Below, piece after piece: positions 6,882 through 12,891 of a stretch of DNA of 12,891 nt (position 1 is the first letter of the stretch; the number at the start of each line of letters is the position of its first letter). Under the pieces are notes generated by a model. It was not told the DNA's origin and ran no database searches. It saw only the letters and a program-made list of their open reading frames with translations. Position numbers and translations under genes: made by a program. The DNA comes from an uncultured Clostridium sp. (lineage in GTDB: Bacteria > Bacillota > Clostridia > TANB77 > CAG-508), in contig CAMGAZ010000020.1 in the NCBI GenBank assembly GCA_946008205.1, positions 1 to 12,891 on the forward strand, given 5' to 3'.

Positions 6882-8113
6882 TGTAAAAATTTTATTATAT
6901 TGTTTGCCGCATTTCTTCCTGACCTTGCAGCCCAAGCTACAGTAGACTTTTCTCCAGCCACATCTCCTCCTGCAAAAACTTTTGGTATAGATGTTTGCAT
7001 TTTTTCATCTATATTAATATACCCCCATTTATTCTTCTCAAAATTTCTTATCACATTTCCCTCAGGTTTAGAACCAGTAGCCATTACTACATAGTCAACA
7101 TTCATAGTATAATTACTGTTTTTTATATTTACTGGTACTAGTCTCTTTTCTCCCTCTTTTTGTACCAACTCAGTTTTTATGCATTCTATTTTCTCTACTT
7201 TTTCTACTCCAATTATTCTAATGATATTTGTTTGGAATAAAAATTCTATCCCTTCTCTTTTGGCATCTTCTATTTCTTTCTTCTCTGCCGGCATTTGTTC
7301 TTCTGCTCTTCTATAAATAATTATAACCTTATCAGCACCTAATCTCTTTATCGTTCTAGCAGAATCCATGGCAACATTTCCCCCTCCAGTTACAGCAATA
7401 GTTTTTCCAACATACGAAGGATGTCTATTATACTCTAGTAAGTCGTTCCCCCCATAAACTCCTTTTAAATTTTCACCCTCTATATTCATTTTAGCTGGAA
7501 TGTTAGCTCCTATCGAAACAAAAACAGCATCATTTGCCTGTATTAATTCCTCTAATTCTAAGTTCTTGCCAAGTTCTCTATTTAATTCAGCTTGTACATC
7601 TAAATCTAATATTTTGTCTATCGTTGCTTTAACCGTAGTCTGGCTTAGCCTAAATTCTGGAATTCCATGCGAAAGTAGTCCTCCAAGTTCACTATGCTTT
7701 TCGTATATTTTTACTTGCACACCTTTCTTCGCAAGAAATGCAGCACATGTTAGACCTGCAGGTCCTCCTCCAACTATCGCTACTCTTTTATCTATTAAGC
7801 TATTGTCAATGTTTTTAAGAATTTTATAATTTTCTTTTATGCTTATATCACCAATAAGCGATTCCATTTTTCCTATGGATACTGGCTCACCTTTTATTCC
7901 TCTTATGCAACTTCCTTGGCATTGCTTTTCATGTGGGCATATTCTACCACATACTGCTGGAAAAACCGTTGTTTCACACAATATTTCATATGCTTTTTTG
8001 TAGTCTTTTTCGTGTATAAAATCTTGTATATTATTCCCTAGTGGGCATCCATTGTTAGTGCAAGGCTTGTTCTTACAGCTTAAACAGTATTTTCTTATTT
8101 CTTCTTCGTTCAT
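6872..8113 (-). CDS. GltD-like NAD(P)H/FAD oxidoreductase with N-terminal Fe-S domain
   Basis: The 413-residue flavoprotein belongs to the family of the glutamate synthase small subunit. An N-terminal dihydroprymidine-dehydrogenase-type Fe-S domain has cysteines at 10, 13, 18, 24 and at 46, 55, 59, 65, 69, suited to two 4Fe-4S clusters. The FAD-binding Rossmann motif is VAIVGGGPAG (residues 111-120). A second Rossmann motif for NAD(P)H is TGGGNVAMDSARTIKRLGA (about 242-260), followed by the family's YRRAEEQMPA. The C-terminal FAD motif is VFAGGDVAGEKSTVAWAARS. Such proteins pass electrons from NAD(P)H to a partner, as in GltB, NfnB, SudA or PreT. No gltB or other partner gene is visible here, so the acceptor is unknown. 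GGAAGG precedes the ATG. It is the last gene of the minus-strand series, 107 nt after the glycosylase gene. Confidence 0.88.
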   Translation of the reverse strand: MNEEEIRKYCLSCKNKPCTNNGCPLGNNIQDFIHEKDYKKAYEILCETTVFPAVCGRICPHEKQCQGSCIRGIKGEPVSIGKMESLIGDISIKENYKILKNIDNSLIDKRVAIVGGGPAGLTCAAFLAKKGVQVKIYEKHSELGGLLSHGIPEFRLSQTTVKATIDKILDLDVQAELNRELGKNLELEELIQANDAVFVSIGANIPAKMNIEGENLKGVYGGNDLLEYNRHPSYVGKTIAVTGGGNVAMDSARTIKRLGADKVIIIYRRAEEQMPAEKKEIEDAKREGIEFLFQTNIIRIIGVEKVEKIECIKTELVQKEGEKRLVPVNIKNSNYTMNVDYVVMATGSKPEGNVIRNFEKNKWGYINIDEKMQTSIPKVFAGGDVAGEKSTVAWAARSGRNAANNIIKFLQKK

Positions 8114-8160
8114 ATTGATTTTTTCCTTCCTAAAAGCATAAATTTTTAGTATAGAAGCAG

Positions 8161-8187
8161 TTTATATTTTATTATTATAAATGTCAA
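8161..8187 (-). promoter_or_regulatory. Probable promoter of the GltD-like oxidoreductase gene
   Basis: In the 107-nt gap the minus strand has a perfect TTGACA (8187-8182). The -10 is either TATAAA with a 15-nt spacer (8166-8161) or TAAACT with the preferred 17-nt spacer (8164-8159). The gene can therefore be read separately from the upstream glycosylase gene. Confidence 0.45.
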
Positions 8188-8220
8188 CACTTAAACTAAT
8201 TGTTCAGTTGTTTATTACAA

Positions 8221-8787
8221 TTATATGTTCAACTTTAACTCTTCTGCTTTTTCTTTTACTGTTTTTAAGTCTTTCCAGAAGTCTATTTTCTTTGTTTCGT
8301 CTCTAAGAAGTGCTGCTGGGTGCCACGTTGGCATATATAAAATATCTTTTTTCTCTACCCATTTACCTCTTGATGCAGTTATTCCAAACTCACTTCCAAG
8401 AATATTTTTTAAAGCTGTACTTCCTAATAAAACGATTATTTTTGGTTTTATTAATATTACCTGGTTTCTAAGATAATTTAAGCATGCCTGTACTTCATCA
8501 TCTTCAGGCACTCTATTTTGTGGAGGCCTGCATTTTACTATATTGGCAATATATACGTCTTCCCTTTTTATATTTAATGCTTGGAATGCTTTATTCATCA
8601 GTTGCCCAGCTTTTCCAACAAAAGGCTCTCCTTGCCTATCTTCATCTGCCCCTGGTCCTTCACCTATAAGCATTACATCCGCTTCTTTATTGCCTACCCC
8701 AAACACAATATTTGTTCTGTTCCTGCAAAGTTTGCACTTTTTACATCCTTTAATTGCTTGTTCTAATTCTTCCCAATTATTATACAT
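8221..8787 (-). CDS. udg: Type-4 (family 4) uracil-DNA glycosylase
   Basis: This Fe-S enzyme removes uracil from DNA after cytosine deamination or dUTP incorporation and starts base excision repair. The protein has 188 residues, close to the family norm. Motif 1 is GEGPGADEDRQGEPFVGKAG (residues 42-61), the family-4 signature. Motif 2 is TWHPAALLR, with His156. The 4Fe-4S ligands are expected to be Cys15 and Cys18 (GCKKCKLC, with Cys21 an alternative), Cys86 (VKCRPPQNR) and Cys102. A GGTGA sequence lies upstream of the ATG. It is in the same direction as the peptidase gene, 79 nt downstream of it. Older genes of this family were annotated as the N-terminal part of a phage DNA polymerase; the active-site motifs make the glycosylase call secure. 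Confidence 0.95.
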   Translation of the reverse strand: MYNNWEELEQAIKGCKKCKLCRNRTNIVFGVGNKEADVMLIGEGPGADEDRQGEPFVGKAGQLMNKAFQALNIKREDVYIANIVKCRPPQNRVPEDDEVQACLNYLRNQVILIKPKIIVLLGSTALKNILGSEFGITASRGKWVEKKDILYMPTWHPAALLRDETKKIDFWKDLKTVKEKAEELKLNI

Positions 8788-8866
8788 TTCTTTTCACCAA
8801 TTTTATAAATTTTAATATTTTTCGATACAAATTTAACCTTTAAACGTCTTAATTTTCTAAGCTTTT

Positions 8867-9793
8867 CTAGCATACACATGATTCTAGTAGCTTTATTTTC
8901 GTTTTATCTTTTGTATCTATCTTAGCTTTCGTTCCTATTGGTATTATTATCTTTTTATCTATATGTCCGAAATTATCAGATTTTATTATAGGAAAATTAA
9001 CATTATCGCCCAGATCATTCTTTACTATTTCCTCTATTGATATGTTAGATGGATGTTCATAGTTTCCTAACCACAATCCAGCAATTCTATCAAAAATCCC
9101 ATTTTGCTTTAAATAATAAATATTGCTGTTTACCATTTCAGGAGACGTCTCAAACCCAAGCTCCTCCAAATATAAGATTTTATCTTTAACGTCAACTGCA
9201 TATTTACCGCAAGCCAGCTTCGTAAACAAAGATAAATTTCCTCCTATCAAAGTTCCTTCAGCTTGTCCATCGCAAATAGTTGTATATTCGCCTTCTTGCG
9301 TGCCAATTTCTTTATCTCCACTAGCTCCATTTACAAATGTCTTCATAAACTGCTCATATGCATATCCTGTATCCCATGAAGTTAAAGACTTAAAAGTTGG
9401 CCCGTGAAATGTAACTAATCCAGTTCTATCGTATATTACATCCAATATACTTGTGTTATCACTAAATCCACATATTATTTTAGGATTGTTCTTAATTACA
9501 TCAAAATCGATATAATCAAAAGTAGAATTTGAATCTTCTCCACCTTTTACACACATTATAGCTCTAATTTCTTTATCAGCAAACATTTTATTTATATCTT
9601 CTGCTCTTTTGTGTGGTGCAGTTCCATATTTTAATGTATTCTCAAAAACATATTTTCCAAACTTAATCCTAAAACCCGATGCCTCCATAAGTGCTATCGA
9701 AGCATTTATATACTCTAAATCATCTTCCTTTATATAATTTGATGGGGCAATTACTCCTATGTAATCCCCCTTATTTAACTTATTTGGTATCAT
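8867..9793 (-). CDS. S66-family LD-carboxypeptidase (LdcA/MccF-like)
   Basis: S66 serine peptidases cut an L-D peptide bond. LdcA removes the terminal D-Ala of muropeptide tetrapeptides during murein recycling, and MccF cleaves microcin C7-type peptides. At 308 residues this has family length. The nucleophile is Ser111 in CGFSDNTSIL, the catalytic Glu is probably Glu210 in ILYLEELG, and the His is His277 in NFGHIDKKIIIPIG. The KGGEDSNS segment resembles the MccF branch (GG-x-x-SN) more than the RGGYG of classical LdcA, so substrate choice between recycling and peptide-antibiotic cleavage is open. There is no signal peptide, as expected for a cytosolic enzyme. GAGGAG precedes the ATG. The gene follows pgeF by 45 nt; a REP-like repeat lies between them. 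It ends in the unusual Cys-Val-Cys tail. Confidence 0.92.
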   Translation of the reverse strand: MIPNKLNKGDYIGVIAPSNYIKEDDLEYINASIALMEASGFRIKFGKYVFENTLKYGTAPHKRAEDINKMFADKEIRAIMCVKGGEDSNSTFDYIDFDVIKNNPKIICGFSDNTSILDVIYDRTGLVTFHGPTFKSLTSWDTGYAYEQFMKTFVNGASGDKEIGTQEGEYTTICDGQAEGTLIGGNLSLFTKLACGKYAVDVKDKILYLEELGFETSPEMVNSNIYYLKQNGIFDRIAGLWLGNYEHPSNISIEEIVKNDLGDNVNFPIIKSDNFGHIDKKIIIPIGTKAKIDTKDKTKIKLLESCVC

Positions 9794-9818
9794 ATTTTCT
9801 CCTCTCTATATGCCCCCA

Positions 9819-9866
9819 ATTAGGGACAGGTTGGACCATTAAGAACCGTCCCTAATGGTCCCTAAT
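9819..9866. repeat. REP-like palindromic repeat over the pgeF 3' end
   Basis: ATTAGGGAC (9819-9827) is a perfect inverted match to GTCCCTAAT (9848-9856). The stem continues past a bulged A with GGTT/AACC (9829-9832 / 9844-9847), leaving an 11-nt loop. GTCCCTAAT occurs again directly at 9858-9866. The loop's GGACCATTA (9833-9841) is exactly complementary to TAATGGTCC (9853-9861), so a second, competing fold or pseudoknot is possible. Its GC content stands out from the AT-rich surroundings. From memory, similar GGGACGGTTCTTAATGG sequences are scattered in clostridial genomes and look like REP elements mobilised by RAYT (IS200-type) proteins; no such gene is in this window. It may also act as an intergenic hairpin between pgeF and the peptidase gene. 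Confidence 0.7.
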
Positions 9867-10672
9867 ATGGCAATATTCCTTCCTGATTTTTCTCTTTGTG
9901 CTCTGTATGAGTGCATATAATCTGAATTGCATACTGTGCATATTCCACTTTCTACAATATTGTTCTTGTTAAGTCCACATTCTTCTAGCATTAGCCTGTT
10001 TATTAATGTTGTGTCTATATGGTATTTTTGTTTTCCTTCTACTAGATTGTTTTGTTTTTCTATTATATCACAATTTCTCCCAAAGTAACTAAATGTTTCT
10101 TCAAAAATATTTTTTACATCTTCGTCTACCTCAAAGTGGCACTTTCCTATACATGGTCCGATACACGCAATGATGTCTTCTGGTTTTGATTCATAGTCTT
10201 TTATCATTTTCTTCACTGCTTTTTGACCTATTTTTTGTACAGTACCTCTCCAGCCAGAATGTATATTTCCTATTACTTTATTAATTGGATCATATAAAAG
10301 AATCGGAGTACAATCTGCAAAGTTAAGCATTAAATCTACATCCGCTTTATTTGTTAATAATCCATCTACACCATTGTATTTGTCATTGCATTTTTCTGAA
10401 TATAAATATTTTTCACCACTATTTTCCACATTTTTTATACAATCTGTGTGTTTCTGTAATGGTTTTACTATGTTGTTTTTATTTATATTTAATGCCTTAG
10501 CAATTTTGCTAATACTATCATCTAATTTATCAGAATCACTCTTAAAATTCACATCATATACACTTAAAGTATAGCAGTGTACTAAATTATCAAACTCAAG
10601 CAATCTTTTAAACTGTAAATATTCAATTCCATCACTTTTTACATGAACCATTTTCTCATTGGATAAATTCAT
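9839..10672 (-). CDS. pgeF: Peptidoglycan editing factor PgeF (YfiH/DUF152, 'laccase-domain' protein)
   Basis: The PgeF/YlmD family is often named polyphenol oxidase. Members hydrolyse wrongly made UDP-MurNAc-L-Ser in cell-wall synthesis, and some act on purine nucleosides. The three metal ligands are all present: His75 (PLQKHTD), Cys121 (NFADCTPILLYD) and His138 (NIHSGWRGT). Further family blocks are ACIGPCIGKCHFEV and the C-terminal CTVCNSDYMHSYRAQREKSG. It has 277 residues, a little above the usual length of about 240-270. AGGAGG lies only 4 nt before the ATG at 10672, so Met8 (ATG at 10651) is a possible alternative start. The last seven residues (GTIRDGS) and the stop are encoded by a REP-like repeat and are not part of the normal family C-terminus, which ends around NIAIL. 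It sits between broken addB and the S66 peptidase gene. Confidence 0.94.
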   Translation of the reverse strand: MNLSNEKMVHVKSDGIEYLQFKRLLEFDNLVHCYTLSVYDVNFKSDSDKLDDSISKIAKALNINKNNIVKPLQKHTDCIKNVENSGEKYLYSEKCNDKYNGVDGLLTNKADVDLMLNFADCTPILLYDPINKVIGNIHSGWRGTVQKIGQKAVKKMIKDYESKPEDIIACIGPCIGKCHFEVDEDVKNIFEETFSYFGRNCDIIEKQNNLVEGKQKYHIDTTLINRLMLEECGLNKNNIVESGICTVCNSDYMHSYRAQREKSGRNIAILGTIRDGS

Positions 10673-10709
10673 TTTTCCTCCTAAAAAGTATTATTTATTT
10701 TCGACAAAT

Positions 10710-11108
10710 TTATTTTCCAGCCTCTTCCTTTATCATTTCTAAGATTGCATCTTTGTTTAATTTTGTTATGTAGTTATATTTATTATTCTTACTATCTTCA
10801 TCAAATCTACAAATTGATTTATATTTGCAATATTCGCAAGGAGTTTTTTTATTGCTAGTGTTGTAGTAAGGCTTCACGTCAATATTTCCTCCAAGAATTT
10901 CTTCAGAAATTTGTTTTATTATTTTTTCCGTGTATTTTTGAAGATACTCAAATTGTTCTTTTGTTACTATGCTTGTTCCTCGTCCACCTAACTCTCCGCT
11001 AGAATTTATTGTAGCAGGTATTATTTTACTTGTTCCTCGAGGTTCATTTTCTATATTGGTGTCCATTTTTTTCACTATGTTTACATCTGCAAGTATTAAG
11101 CCTTTCAT
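10710..11108 (-). pseudogene. addB: 3' fragment of addB (C-terminal iron-sulphur region)
   Basis: This 132-codon stretch reads like the last part of AddB: MKGLILADVNIVKKMDT, then TKEQFEYLQKYTEKIIKQIS and NIDVKPYYN. CEYCKYKSIC supplies three of the four Fe-S cysteines of AddB. It is in a different frame from the upstream addB piece. In-frame stops precede its ATG, which corresponds to an internal Met of the intact protein. No ribosome binding site precedes the ATG (GGCTATAATATAAAATG), so independent translation is unlikely. I read it as a relic of addB. It ends 37 nt before pgeF. Confidence 0.8.
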
Positions 11109-11136
11109 TTTATATTATAGCCTAATATTCATGATT

Positions 11137-12891
11137 TTAAAATATATCGACACTAAATATTTTTCCAATAATCTCTTCCTTTTTACCTTCTTCAGTTGTG
11201 ATAGTTATTGGCTTATACTCACCTTTTCCACCAAATTCAACTTCATGTCCAAAAACTTCAAATTCACTCTGTTTAATAGTTTGTACAATATATTTAATTG
11301 ACATTGTAACAACTTTTTTTAATCTTTGTGCTAATACTTTATATTTAGCTGTTGTTGTAAAAATATAGTTTCTATTTAGTTTTAGTTTTTCCTCTACAAT
11401 TTCTGATACTATTTGTTGTAATTGCTCTTCTGTTAATTGTTTTAAATTTATATTTCTTTCTTCGATTAATCCAAAGAAATTATCTATTATATCATGCATA
11501 AAAGAGCCTGTATCAACAGATTCTACTTTAAATGTTTCTTTATCATTTAGTTTTAACCCATATTTTAAATAATATGAGAAAGGGCAACCGCTGTATTGCT
11601 CTAATCTCGATACACTTGTTTTTAATGTATCTCCATACATTTTATCGATGTTTTCTTTTGTAATCTTTTCTGGGACGTTCGAATAGCTTAGTCCTCTTAC
11701 AGCAGAAGCTAGCTTATCGTGCCATTCTTCGCTCTCATTGTATATGTTATATATGTTAAACCATATTTCTGGTATTTCTTTGCCATCTCTAAACTCTCTT
11801 AAATTAACCAATAGTTCTTCAAATGTACTCTCTACGGTAGAAATTTCTGATTTTCTATTTACTATATCACTATTTTCTTCCACGTTTTCAAAAATCTTCT
11901 TTATCCTAGAAATTAGTACTGATGGCCTTAGTGATTTTCCCTCCATATCAGAAGAAGAATATGATAAATAAATTTTTTCTTCTGCCGTTGTAAATGCTTT
12001 ATAAATGTTGAAATTATCTTCATATATTCTGTCTATTGTGCCTTTTGCAAGTTCTACCCCATTCTGCTTAATTTTTTCTCTATCATCATCATTTAAGAAT
12101 CCTTCTGCTTTATTTACTGATGGAAACATTCCGTCATTTAAGCCTATAATAAAGATTACCTTTATCTTATGACTTCTTGACCTATCTACATCGCCAACTG
12201 TTACTTCATCTTGAGCCATTGGTATAGTTCCTAATTTACTTTCTCCAAGACCTGTTTTTAATATTTGCATATAGTTTTCAAATGTTATATTTTCTTCTCC
12301 AAATACAAGAACTATTTCATCTAATACTTGCATTACTACCTTCCAGCTGGTCTCATATTCAGCAGCAATATTAACTTTTCCATTTTCATTTAATTTTTTA
12401 ACTTTTTCTTCTAATATTTTGTCTATTCCATTTTCTATAAAGAAATTGTATAGGTTCTCTGATATTTGTTTTGCCGTTTTATTACCTGACAAATTATTTT
12501 TTAATTTGACCAAAGGGTTAACCACTTTTTTTCTTATTTCATTTATATTATTTATTGCATCTTTGCCAATTTCTTCTTCATCGTGAAAATTCCAATCTTC
12601 TTTATACCATTTACTCCCCTTTACTTCCCACTTTAAAGCATAGTTTTCCAACAGATAAATTTCGTCTGAAGTCAAGTTTAAAAATCCGCATTTTATATAG
12701 TTAAACACACTATCATATGACCAATTTCTTGAGAACACATCTAATATTGAAATGAGATATTTAACCAATATATTCTGACTTAAATCCCTTTTTTCATCTA
12801 TGTACACTGGAATATCATATTTTTTAAAAATTGCTTTGCACAAATTTGAGTATACATCTATATTTTTAGTAATAACTGCAATGTCTCTATA
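11137..12891 (-). pseudogene. addB: addB, helicase-nuclease subunit B: 5' part, cut by the window edge and broken at its 3' end
   Basis: AddB pairs with AddA to process double-strand breaks for RecA. The frame is open to the right edge (reading YRDIAVITKNIDVYSNL there), so the start and Walker A lie outside. The visible 584 residues carry AddB landmarks: IPVYIDEKRDLSQNILVKYL near the start, GDVDRSRSHKIKVIFIIGLN and NDGMFPSVNKAEGFLNDDDR in the inactivated-helicase core, and SVSRLEQYSGCPFSYYLKYG with the first Fe-S cysteine (codon 11586-11584). The frame ends at IIGKIFSVDIF. In normal AddB this place reads GKIDR-V/I-D and leads into the nuclease core (DYKS, then a Q-x-x-x-Y helix). That core, roughly 80 residues by recollection of the family, is absent. 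The C-terminal region resumes 28 nt downstream in another frame. I infer an internal deletion with frameshift; an assembly error is the alternative. Confidence 0.85.

Noticed and set aside
8114..8220. Terminator hairpin between the glycosylase and oxidoreductase genes
   Set aside because: Only a weak 4-5 bp A/T-rich inverted repeat (AACT...AGTT) without a proper T-run; not enough to call.
10710..11108. A separate small gene encoding a CxxC protein
   Set aside because: The sequence matches the C-terminus of AddB, begins at an internal AddB Met, and has no ribosome binding site, so it is a fragment and not an independent gene.
10969..11301. Plus-strand open frame crossing the addB break, which could have been an inserted gene
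   Set aside because: Most of it is antisense to recognisable addB codons on both sides of the junction, and it is hydrophobic low-complexity sequence. It does not look like an insertion.

Overview
The window is AT-rich throughout, with K/N/I-rich proteins, strong AGGAGG-type ribosome binding sites, TTG starts and extended -10 promoters. Together with leuS, pgeF, addB and a type-4 uracil-DNA glycosylase of clostridial style, this points to a Bacillota (class Clostridia) chromosome, possibly an uncultured gut lineage. The species cannot be named from sequence alone. Nothing here looks like phage, plasmid or CRISPR. The one mobile-like item is a short REP-type palindromic repeat.

Layout. Positions 1-2038 (minus) hold a membrane-anchored beta-propeller protein that runs off the left edge. 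Positions 2097-3047 (minus) hold a soluble transglutaminase-fold protein with a Cys-His-Asp triad. Divergent from it, 3197-5599 (plus) is leuS, with its own extended -10 promoter and a hairpin terminator but no room for a T-box. Positions 5736-6836 (plus) hold an unrecognised protein with a zinc-metalloprotease HExxH motif. It converges on the next cluster through a shared bidirectional terminator at 6849-6881.

Positions 6872-12891 are one minus-strand series, read right to left: broken addB, pgeF, an S66 LD-carboxypeptidase, a type-4 uracil-DNA glycosylase and a GltD-like oxidoreductase with its own probable promoter. The mix is housekeeping: DNA repair (addB, udg), peptidoglycan quality control and recycling (pgeF, S66 peptidase) and redox metabolism.

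The most notable points are as follows. (1) addB is split into two out-of-frame pieces, and the RecB-type nuclease core between them is missing. (2) A REP-like repeat sits across the 3' end of pgeF and supplies its last residues and stop codon. (3) Two cytosolic proteins of uncertain family, one with cysteine-protease-fold residues and one with a metalloprotease motif, flank leuS. (4) A palindrome is centred on the -10 box of the beta-propeller gene. I found no convincing new multi-gene system; the HExxH protein and the transglutaminase-like protein are the best candidates for undescribed function.
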